From positions 1 through 64,000 of the forward strand of contig CAYXVZ010000019.1 of assembly GCA_964468345.1 (NCBI GenBank): 64,000 nucleotides of DNA, written 5' to 3'. The translations under genes were made by a program, and so were the position numbers. The notes beneath the pieces were generated by a model that saw nothing but the letters and a program-made list of their open reading frames with translations, made no database searches and was not told the origin of the DNA. The DNA comes from DALYLB01 sp964468345 (GTDB lineage: Bacteria > Acidobacteriota > Blastocatellia > RBC074). Position 1 is the first letter of the stretch. Each line of letters opens with the position of its first letter. Shown here in pieces: positions 57,033-64,000 of this stretch.

Positions 57033-59318
57033 TCACATTGCGTGTCGAAGGCGCAGGCTATTGAGAACGACCGACAGGGAACTGAATGCCATGGCCGCGG
57101 AAGCGAGGATCGGAGACAGCAGCCAGCCGCCAAGGGGATAAAGGACGCCCGCGGCGACCGGAATTCCGATCAGGTTATAAATAAATGCCCAGAAAAGATT
57201 CTGGCGAATGTTTCGCAGGGTTTTTCGTGACAAGTCGATTGCCGCGGCGACGCCTGAGAGGTCGCCCGAGAGCAGCGTGATGTCCGAAGCCTCTATGGCC
57301 ACATCGGCGCCCGTGCCGATGGCAATGCCGATATCGGCGGCAGCCAGTGCGGGCGCGTCATTGATGCCATCGCCGACCATGGCGACAACGCGCCTTTCGG
57401 ATTGCAGGCGTTTGATCTCCGCCGCTTTTTGTTGCGGCAACACGCCTGCGATGACGCGGTCGATGCCGACCTGCCGGGCGACCGATTCGGCAACGCGCCG
57501 ATTGTCACCGCTCAGCATCGCTATTTCGAGCCCCAGTGAATGCAGTCGGGCGATTGCCGGGGCAGATGTTTCGCGTATCTGATCAGCCAGGCCGATCACG
57601 CCCATGAGTTGGCCGTCGATCGTTACCAAGATTGCGGTTTTCCCGGATTCGATCACTGCATCGAGCGCCGTGCTGGCCGCCGCAATGTCGATGCCGCGAT
57701 CGCTCATCATATCGGCCGTGCCGAGCAACAGCCGGTGCCCGTCGATTGTGGCTTCGACGCCGCGGCCGGCAGAGGACATGAAATCGGAGATTTCGTGCGT
57801 CGCAAGGCCTCTTTTCTGTGCCTCGGCTACAATAGCCTGTGCCAGGGGATGCTCTGAATTGCGTTCCACCGAAGCCGCCATTTGCAGCAGGGAATTGCTC
57901 TCGAAACCGTTGAGCGGGATCAGATCCGTCACGGCGGGTTTGCCCATTGTGATTGTTCCGGTTTTATCCAGCACGACCGTGTCGATGCGGTGCGCCGTTT
58001 CCAGCGCGACACCGCCCTTGAATAGAATTCCTCGCTCGGCCCCGCGCCCTGTGCCCGCCATGATGGCGGTCGGCGTAGCCAGCCCGAGCGCGCATGGACA
58101 GGCGATAATCAGAACCGATACGCTGTTGATCAGCGCCATCGACAGGCGGTGCTCCGCGGGGCCGACGACGAGCCAGATCAGAAATGTCGCAAGGGCGATG
58201 CCGATCACGACCGGCGTAAAAATGCCGCTGACGCGATCGGCCAGCCGGGCGATTGGCGCCTTTGAGCCCTGCGCCTGTTCGACCAGGCGAATGATCTGTT
58301 GCAGGGCGCCGTTCAGGCCGGTATGTGTCGCCCGCATGCGAAGTGCGCCCATCGTGTCGCCGCCCGCATTGAGCGTTGCGCCGATCAGCCGGTCCCCGGG
58401 CTTTTTTTCGACCGGAATCGATTCGCCCGTGATCATCGATTCATCGACCGTCGAATAGCCTGAAATCATTTCACCGTCGACGGGAATCTTCTCGCCCGGC
58501 CGCACCAGGATCTCATCGCCCGGCCGGACCTGTTCAATGGGCAAGTCATGCTCAACGCCTTCGCGCAGGATCCGGGCGGTTCGCGGTTGCAGGCTGGCCA
58601 ATCGCTTGATCGCCGCGCTGGTATGCGCTCGCGCCCGCGCTTCGAGCCAGCGGCCCAGCAAAATGAGGGTGATGATGGCGGCCGCGGATTCAAAATAGAC
58701 GGGCGCTTTCATCCCCGGCATCCCGGCGTGCGACCCGGTCAAAACAAGGCCTGGCGCGATGGTCGCCACCGCGGAGTATAAAAATGCCGCCCCCGTACCC
58801 ACCGCGATGAGAGTGTTCATATCGGTAGAGCGGTTTTTCAAACTCTTCCAGGCGCCGCGGTAAAAATGCAATCCGCTATGAAAAAGCACGGGCAGCGCCA
58901 GTGCGAACTCGACCCAGGCCATACCGGGAAAATCAATTCTTCCATGGGACATCGCCAGAATCAGCAAGGGCACCGTAAAGACCGCGGCAATCCAAAACTT
59001 TTTTTGCAGGCTTTTCTGTTCGTCCTCGTTCTCCGCCTGGGGGGGATCGGCCGCATTTGATGCGCCATAGCCTGATTCGATGACCCGGTTGATCATCGAT
59101 GCCACGTCGACTTTGGCAGGGTCGTATTCCACCGTTGCGCGCGCAACCGCAAAATTGACGGAGGCCGAGTGTACGCCGGGCAGTTTGCGCAGTCGCCGTT
59201 CGATCAAAGACGCACAGGCTGCACAGGTCATCCCGCTGATCTTCAGGTCCACCTGAGTTTGTGGCAGTTGTTGGTTGATGTTGTTCGAGTCCGCATGGAG
59301 CATGGGGAAAGTATACAT
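57033..59318 (-). CDS. copA: Copper-exporting P-type ATPase
   Basis: A 761-residue P1B-type ATPase. One heavy-metal-associated domain opens the protein (GMTCAACASLIERRLRKL, about 28-45). Eight helices include the ion-binding CPC motif (IIACPCALGLATPTAIM). The phosphorylation loop is DKTGTITMGKP, the nucleotide HP motif is SEHPLAQAIV, and GDGINDAPALAAADIGIAIG completes the P domain. CPC plus this length indicates copper (or silver) export. The ATG at 59318 or 59303 may be the start; neither has a clear ribosome-binding site, and the long upstream extension is not protein-like. Confidence 0.95.
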   Translation of the reverse strand: MYTFPMLHADSNNINQQLPQTQVDLKISGMTCAACASLIERRLRKLPGVHSASVNFAVARATVEYDPAKVDVASMINRVIESGYGASNAADPPQAENEDEQKSLQKKFWIAAVFTVPLLILAMSHGRIDFPGMAWVEFALALPVLFHSGLHFYRGAWKSLKNRSTDMNTLIAVGTGAAFLYSAVATIAPGLVLTGSHAGMPGMKAPVYFESAAAIITLILLGRWLEARARAHTSAAIKRLASLQPRTARILREGVEHDLPIEQVRPGDEILVRPGEKIPVDGEMISGYSTVDESMITGESIPVEKKPGDRLIGATLNAGGDTMGALRMRATHTGLNGALQQIIRLVEQAQGSKAPIARLADRVSGIFTPVVIGIALATFLIWLVVGPAEHRLSMALINSVSVLIIACPCALGLATPTAIMAGTGRGAERGILFKGGVALETAHRIDTVVLDKTGTITMGKPAVTDLIPLNGFESNSLLQMAASVERNSEHPLAQAIVAEAQKRGLATHEISDFMSSAGRGVEATIDGHRLLLGTADMMSDRGIDIAAASTALDAVIESGKTAILVTIDGQLMGVIGLADQIRETSAPAIARLHSLGLEIAMLSGDNRRVAESVARQVGIDRVIAGVLPQQKAAEIKRLQSERRVVAMVGDGINDAPALAAADIGIAIGTGADVAIEASDITLLSGDLSGVAAAIDLSRKTLRNIRQNLFWAFIYNLIGIPVAAGVLYPLGGWLLSPILASAAMAFSSLSVVLNSLRLRHAM

Positions 59319-59355
59319 GATGTTCGCATGACTGGCAGCTTGGACGCCGCCGCCG

Positions 59356-59361
59356 TATAAT
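59356..59361 (+). promoter_or_regulatory. TATAAT box upstream of the VWA gene
   Basis: A perfect -10 hexamer 58 bp before the VWA gene start. The expected -35 position reads TGGCAG, a weak match. On the other strand TATACT near copA may serve the divergent gene. Confidence 0.45.
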
Positions 59362-59418
59362 CCGAGTCTATCCCCGGATACCCCCCGCTGATGGATGATT
59401 GTTTTATTGGGAGAATTT

Positions 59419-60522
59419 ATGATGAAAAGGTCTTGTATCGTTGCGCTGCTCTTGGCGTTGCTGGCTGGCGCCGGATCGATTTTGATGGAGAGTGTATCCG
59501 CCCAGGATCCCGTGCGACCGCCCCAGCCGAAACCCACGCCCACGCAACAGAACCCGAGTCAAAAGGAGCGCAAAGGGCAGCAGCGCCAGGGTGCGCAAGC
59601 GGAAGAACAGCAGCTCGGAAAAGAAGATGTGATTCGAGTCGACACGGACCTTGTGCAGCTCGACGTCTCGGTCATTGATCAAAATGCCCAGGCGGTCTTC
59701 AATCTTGGCAAGGAGAATTTCGCCGTTTACGAAGACAAGGTCGCGCAGAATATCGAAGACGTGAGCCGCGAGGAAGTTCCCGTCAGCGTCGGCTTTGTGA
59801 TCGATACGTCGGGCTCGATGCGTTCGCGCCTGCAGACCGTCAGCGATGCGACCCTGGGATTGATCAAACAGTTGCGCGACGACGACGAAGGTTTTCTGGC
59901 GCAGTTCAAGGCCGAACCCGAACTGGTGCAGGATTTCACCGCCGACAAGCGTGAACTCGAAGACGCCGTCGGCGAGCTTTTCACCAGCGGCGGCACCGCA
60001 CTGCTTGATGCCATCATTGCAACCGCAGATTATGCCCACGAAAAAGGGCAGCGACGACGCAAGGCGTTGATCATTGTCTCGGATGGTCTGGAAAAGAACA
60101 GTTCCGTCAAGGAAAAAGAAGTGATGGAAGCGATCAAGGAAGATGAAGTGCAAATCTATCTGGTCGGCTTCATCGATGAAGAGGAATCCGACAAAGGCCT
60201 GTTCGGAAAATCCTCCGGCAAAAAAGCCAAGGAACTGCTTTCCCGTCTGGCGGAAGATTCCGGCGGCCGCGCCTTCTTCCCCAAGGATATTTCCGAGATG
60301 CCCGCGATCGCCGCACAGATCGCAAAGGACATTCGAACGCAATATGTCGTCAGTTATTATCCGAGCAACAGCCTTCGGGACGGCTCTTTCCGTTCCGTCA
60401 AAGTGATGGTCACGACCAAGGACAATCGCAAGCTGTTTGCCCGTACCCGGCAAGGCTACTACGCTAAAAATGCCAAAGGCGAATCGCCGAACGCTCCTAA
60501 TCGGAAAATTCGCGGGAATTAG
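59419..60522 (+). CDS. Exported VWA-domain protein (Acidobacteria-type)
   Basis: A 367-residue protein. GGGAG before ATG 59419 sets the start, and a signal peptide (1-29, ending VSAQ) follows. After a Pro/Gln/Lys-rich linker come LVQLDVSVIDQNAQAVFNLGKENFAVYED and a von Willebrand A domain (about 120-310). The VWA domain has the metal-ion site DTSGSMRSRL, a threonine in SGGTALLDAI and an aspartate in IVSDGLEKNS. The arrangement matches VWFA-related proteins that are abundant in Acidobacteriota. Function unknown; protein-protein adhesion is likely. Confidence 0.9.
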   Translation: MMKRSCIVALLLALLAGAGSILMESVSAQDPVRPPQPKPTPTQQNPSQKERKGQQRQGAQAEEQQLGKEDVIRVDTDLVQLDVSVIDQNAQAVFNLGKENFAVYEDKVAQNIEDVSREEVPVSVGFVIDTSGSMRSRLQTVSDATLGLIKQLRDDDEGFLAQFKAEPELVQDFTADKRELEDAVGELFTSGGTALLDAIIATADYAHEKGQRRRKALIIVSDGLEKNSSVKEKEVMEAIKEDEVQIYLVGFIDEEESDKGLFGKSSGKKAKELLSRLAEDSGGRAFFPKDISEMPAIAAQIAKDIRTQYVVSYYPSNSLRDGSFRSVKVMVTTKDNRKLFARTRQGYYAKNAKGESPNAPNRKIRGN

Positions 60523-60556
60523 TCAAGCGCAGAGCAAATCCCGACAACGCCGAGGA

Positions 60557-60601
60557 CACGAAGAGAAGAAGACCCGTTCAGGGGAACTCTTCGTGTTTTT
60601 T
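60557..60601 (+). terminator. Terminator of the VWA gene
   Basis: CACGAAGAG (60557-60565) pairs with CTCTTCGTG (60587-60595) and is followed by six T. The stem again uses the CACGAAGAG word seen at 50691 and 56099. Confidence 0.75.
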
Positions 60602-61027
60602 CTTGGTGAATACCTTCTTTTGAACTTGGCCAGGCTTGTTCCTGAACTTCTCAGATCTTGATTTGAAGACTGCAAGAAAAGGACTTACAAGAAATTATTA
60701 TTGATTTCCTACTTGATTGTAAGTTATAACCTTTCAGTCCTGTCCCCTTCCATACGGACTCTAAGTGTGTATCTCTTCAGGCGAAAATCGCGATTTTCCA
60801 TCTTGGCTGGGTAATCGGAAACACCAAAAAATTAAGCATCCTCCCTGGGGCTTTGTAATAAAGCTTGAATAGGGGCACAAAGATCATGACGGTTGATGGA
60901 TGGCCGGTAATCAGCAGATTTCGTCGTCAATGGGTGTCTGGATCTCGGAATAGATAGAGAAGAAAAAGAAAAAATTTAGGATTGAGGGGCAAATTCGGAA
61001 TATATTCATGTCGGAGTTGAAAGTACA
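60602..61027. promoter_or_regulatory. Long A+T-richer leader of the biosynthetic cluster
   Basis: A 426-bp gene-free stretch, clearly lower in G+C than its flanks. It holds a perfect 16-bp palindrome GAAAATCGCGATTTTC (60783-60798) and a dyad ACTTACAA/TTGTAAGT (about 60683-60723). These are candidate operators for the adenylation-enzyme operon. I see no riboswitch I recognise. Confidence 0.5.
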
Positions 61028-62644
61028 ATGAAGGTTACCGTTTTACACGAACTAGTTAGCACACAGGCGCAACGTAATCCCGAGTCACTCGCGCTGGTTT
61101 CGAGCAAAGAGGAAATGACGTATTCACAGCTCGAAACAGCCTCGAATCGGCTGGCGCGGATGCTGAAGGATGTAGGCTGCGAACGTGGCGATCGGGTCTG
61201 TTTTTTGATGCCGAAATCTCCTACTGCCATCAGTGCACAGGTCGCGATTCTGAAGGCGGATTGTGCCTATGTGCCTCTCGATTCTTCCAGTCCTGCTGAG
61301 CGAATCGCGAAGATTGTGGAATCCTGCGAGCCGCGGGTCATCCTGGCGGCAGGTTCGGTGGGAAAACTGCTGGACAGTGTTTTAGCCGCCGCGAAGCTGC
61401 CTCAAAAGCCTGTGATCGGATGGCTGGGCACCGCGGAGGAGGCCGGAAAGGTGCAGGCGCAAGAGTATTCCATCCGGTTTTCGCTCGATGATGTGGCGAA
61501 GCTTTCGGATCAGCCGCTGGAATATAAAAACACGACGGAAGACATTGCGCATATTCTTTTCACCTCCGGCTCGACGGGCACGCCGAAGGGCGTAATGATC
61601 AAGCACTCGAACGTGCTTGCCTATATCGACTGGGCCGTGAAGTTCTTCGGCACGGTGCCGGGCGATCGCGTTTCGGGGCATCCGCCACTTCATTTCGACC
61701 TTTCCACCTACGATATTTTTCACACCTTCCTTGCGGGGGCGACGCTTTATCCCGTTCCCGCCGAATTGAATCTCTTGCCGCATAAGATCTGCGATTTCAT
61801 TCGCACGAACGAGCTGACCCAATGGTTCTCCGTTCCTTCGCTGCTGACCTTTATGGCCAAGCAGGATGTGGTTAAACAGGATGATTTTCCGACGCTCAAA
61901 CGATTGATGTGGTGCGGAGAAGTCTTTCCGACGCCCGGTCTGCGATACTGGATGCAGAAACTGCCGCACGTCGAATTTACGAACCTGTACGGCCCGACTG
62001 AAGCGACGATTGCCAGCAGCTATTACAAGGTGCCCGCGTGTCCAAAGGATGATAGCGAGCAGATTTCCATTGGCGCCCCCTGCGACGGCGAAGAGCTGTT
62101 GATTCTCGACGATGAAATGAAACCCTGCCCGGTGGGCGAGATTGGCAACCTTTATATTCGCGGCATCGGTCTAAGCCCCGGGTACTGGCGCGATGAAGAG
62201 AAGACAAAAGCGGTTTTCCTTCCGAATCCGGCCGATTCCAGCGATCGCATCTACAAAACAGGCGATCTGGCCAAATGGGGAGAAGACGGCCTGGTGTATT
62301 TCATCGGCCGGGCCGATTCCCAGATCAAGAGTCGCGGCTACCGAATTGAACTGGGGGAAATCGAAACGGCCCTCAATTCGCTGCAGATGACCCAGGATTG
62401 CGCCGTGGTGGCGATCGAGACCGGTGGATTCGAAGGCGCGATCATCTGTTGCGCATTCACGCCGGTGGCGGGCGTCGATGCCACACCGGCAAGCCTGCGA
62501 ACAGACGTGAGCAAAAAGATTCCGAGCTATATGATTCCGCAACGCTGGATGCGGCTCGACAAAATGCCTTTGAACGTGAATGGCAAGTATGACCGGCGAT
62601 TATTGAAAGAAATGTTCGCCGAATCCGAAGCGAGCGCAAAGTGA
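61028..62644 (+). CDS. Free-standing NRPS-type adenylation enzyme
   Basis: A 538-residue AMP-forming enzyme, closest in style to amino-acid adenylation domains and DltA. Core motifs: A2 LKADCAYVPLD, A3 LFTSGSTGTPKGVMIKH, A5 NLYGPTEATIAS, A7 YKTGDLAKW, A8 GRADSQIKSRGYRIELGEIE and A10 NGKYDRR with the catalytic lysine. No carrier or condensation domain is attached. It would load an amino acid onto the carrier protein encoded two genes downstream. The specificity residues are present, but I cannot read the substrate from them. Confidence 0.92.
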   Translation: MKVTVLHELVSTQAQRNPESLALVSSKEEMTYSQLETASNRLARMLKDVGCERGDRVCFLMPKSPTAISAQVAILKADCAYVPLDSSSPAERIAKIVESCEPRVILAAGSVGKLLDSVLAAAKLPQKPVIGWLGTAEEAGKVQAQEYSIRFSLDDVAKLSDQPLEYKNTTEDIAHILFTSGSTGTPKGVMIKHSNVLAYIDWAVKFFGTVPGDRVSGHPPLHFDLSTYDIFHTFLAGATLYPVPAELNLLPHKICDFIRTNELTQWFSVPSLLTFMAKQDVVKQDDFPTLKRLMWCGEVFPTPGLRYWMQKLPHVEFTNLYGPTEATIASSYYKVPACPKDDSEQISIGAPCDGEELLILDDEMKPCPVGEIGNLYIRGIGLSPGYWRDEEKTKAVFLPNPADSSDRIYKTGDLAKWGEDGLVYFIGRADSQIKSRGYRIELGEIETALNSLQMTQDCAVVAIETGGFEGAIICCAFTPVAGVDATPASLRTDVSKKIPSYMIPQRWMRLDKMPLNVNGKYDRRLLKEMFAESEASAK

Positions 62645-63561
62645 ACATCCTGCTTGTAGCTGAAGAATCGGCGGGGATCCAGATGCTCAAAGTTCTGGCG
62701 CAGAGCCCGCATCGCATCGTCGCCGTGATGGCGTCGCCTTCCAAAACCGGTGCAACCGTTTGGGGCACGGCGGAAAAAATGGGGCTGCCGACCTGGGAAG
62801 CGAAGCAGGTAAAGGATCCCGCCTTTGCAATGAAGATCCGGGAAGCGGAGGTGGATCTCCTGCTCAATGTGCATTCGCTCTATCTCATCAACGGCGAAGT
62901 CGTGGCCGCGCCGAAAATCGGCAGCTATAATCTGCATCCGGGACCGCTTCCCAAATACGCCGGCCTGAATACCGTCAGTTGGGCGATTTATCGGGGGGAA
63001 ACCGAATATGGCGTCACGCTGCATCGGATGGAACCGGGAATCGATACCGGCACCATTACCTTTCAAAAGATGTTCACCATCGATTTGCAGGAAACGGCGC
63101 TTTCGGTATATTCCAAGTGCATCCGCGAGGGCGTCGGATTATTGAAACTTCTGCTGGAAGTCGCTGAAAAAGGAATCGAGCAGATTCCAGCGATCTCACA
63201 GGATTTTTCGAAGCGCGAATACTTCAATAAGAAGCCGCCGGATGAATGTCGAATTCATTGGGAGCTGCCGGCAAAACAGATTTTCAATCTGATTCGCGCC
63301 TGCGACTATTTTCCCTTTCCTTCACCGTGGGGACATCCGCGTGCCGGTCTGAATGGCACGGAAATCAAAATCATCAAGGCCCGATTGACTGGACGGCCGG
63401 TCGATGCGGCAGCCGGGACGGTCGGGACGCTTCAGGGAACTGCATTGGAAATTGCCTGCGGTGATGAGTGGTTGCTCTGCGAGCGCGTTATGCTTGATGG
63501 CGTCGCGAAACCCGCGGCGGAAGTGCTGCAGCCGGGGCAGCGCCTCAACGACGGAATATAG
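62641..63561 (+). CDS. Formyltransferase of the Fmt/ArnA type
   Basis: A 306-residue N10-formyltetrahydrofolate-dependent formyltransferase. The catalytic triad is N97, H99 (NLHPGPLP) and D135 (EPGIDTG). A C-terminal OB-like domain (about 210-306) follows. The start is GTG, overlapping the stop of the adenylation gene by four bases, so the two are co-translated. In this setting it probably formylates an amino group of the carrier-bound or free product rather than Met-tRNA; a sugar amine is the alternative. Confidence 0.88.
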   Translation: MNILLVAEESAGIQMLKVLAQSPHRIVAVMASPSKTGATVWGTAEKMGLPTWEAKQVKDPAFAMKIREAEVDLLLNVHSLYLINGEVVAAPKIGSYNLHPGPLPKYAGLNTVSWAIYRGETEYGVTLHRMEPGIDTGTITFQKMFTIDLQETALSVYSKCIREGVGLLKLLLEVAEKGIEQIPAISQDFSKREYFNKKPPDECRIHWELPAKQIFNLIRACDYFPFPSPWGHPRAGLNGTEIKIIKARLTGRPVDAAAGTVGTLQGTALEIACGDEWLLCERVMLDGVAKPAAEVLQPGQRLNDGI

Positions 63562-63648
63562 CTTTGGATTTTCTTCTTTGATCAGAAGCACGGGCTTCGA
63601 TGCTTTATCCTTTATTTCCGAATAACGCTGAACAATCATAGACGAATC

Positions 63649-63906
63649 ATGGACTCAACACTTCACGCAAAATTGACAAGCATCTTCGCTACGCAACTGA
63701 ATATCGAGGTTCCCTCAACTGATACCGATCTGCTGGGCGCCGGATTGCTCGATTCGCTCGCTCTGGTTGATCTGCTCGTAAATATCGAGCAGGAATTTGG
63801 CCTGGTCATCTCGCTCGATACGCTGGAAATCGACAGTTTCCGGTCCATCGACAGCATTGCGGAGTTTATTCAATCACAGCAGGCCAGCAAAGAGATGGCA
63901 GCTTAA
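63649..63906 (+). CDS. Acyl/peptidyl carrier protein
   Basis: An 85-residue carrier protein. Ser36 in LLDSLALVDL is the phosphopantetheine attachment site. Helical content and the acidic pattern are normal (VNIEQEFGLVISLDTLEIDSFRSIDSI). It is the expected partner of the adenylation enzyme. The remaining cluster runs beyond the window; no gene is seen in the last 94 bases. Confidence 0.92.
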   Translation: MDSTLHAKLTSIFATQLNIEVPSTDTDLLGAGLLDSLALVDLLVNIEQEFGLVISLDTLEIDSFRSIDSIAEFIQSQQASKEMAA

Positions 63907-64000
63907 CAGCCAGGGCCTGGTTGTTGGACAACCCGAAATTCCCGGGCGAACAGAAGTCGATTCGGTTCCGAATCAAACTCCTGCCCGTCCGGGCCCGACC

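Overview
The window is about 64 kb of bacterial chromosome with moderately high G+C. Most likely it comes from the phylum Acidobacteriota. The clues are a VWFA-related protein of the type common in that phylum, a BCKDH-type E1 whose alpha and beta halves lie in one frame, a TonB protein with an N-terminal zinc ribbon, and a short PheT. This placement is inference; no 16S gene is present.

Region 1 (1-9.84 kb) is an accessory island ending at the 3' side of a tRNA-Lys gene. It holds a complete DDE insertion sequence, an IS200-type element, and a type II CBASS anti-phage operon on the minus strand. The operon order is HNH nuclease with a glycine-zipper tail, Cap4-like nuclease-SAVED effector, CD-NTase, Cap2 (E2-E1 ligase), Cap3 (JAB protease). 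Divergently transcribed is an XRE repressor plus HExxH metallopeptidase pair of the CapH/CapP type. A 10-bp perfect inverted repeat lies in the shared control region.

Region 2 (9.8-22 kb) is chromosomal: tRNA-Lys, a zinc-ribbon/TonB protein, a GAF-GAF sigma54 activator, a PDZ/radical SAM/DUF512 protein, alanine dehydrogenase, an aldehyde dehydrogenase, a diheme cytochrome, a POT peptide transporter, a small zinc-ribbon protein and tRNA-Val with a clear promoter and terminator.

Region 3 (22.3-31.7 kb) is the classic translation cluster thrS-infC-rpmI-rplT-pheS-pheT. infC starts with AUU. Two unrelated genes (a conserved hypothetical and a POTRA protein) are inserted between pheS and pheT, and a coiled-coil/zapA pair follows.

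Region 4 (31.7-60.5 kb) is metabolic and envelope housekeeping. It contains M28 and S9 peptidases, an esterase, a triplicated YHS-like metal-binding protein, an acyl-CoA ligase, a beta-lactamase-family hydrolase, class I fumarase, two SDR enzymes around a rhamnose mutarotase, an RND transporter, a Tat-exported beta-propeller protein, a CocE-type hydrolase, a carotenoid enzyme, BCKDH-type E1 alpha/beta, exonuclease III, a copper ATPase and a VWA protein.

Region 5 (61 kb to the end) opens a small biosynthetic cluster that runs off the window: free-standing adenylation enzyme, formyltransferase and carrier protein.

Two signals stand out beyond ordinary annotation. First, the CBASS operon carries an extra membrane-prone HNH protein and its own protease-controlled switch. 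Second, many gene spacers are filled by long, often perfect inverted repeats of 15-45 bp per arm, mostly built from short tandem words. Some words recur at several loci. Other loci have private words with the same architecture.
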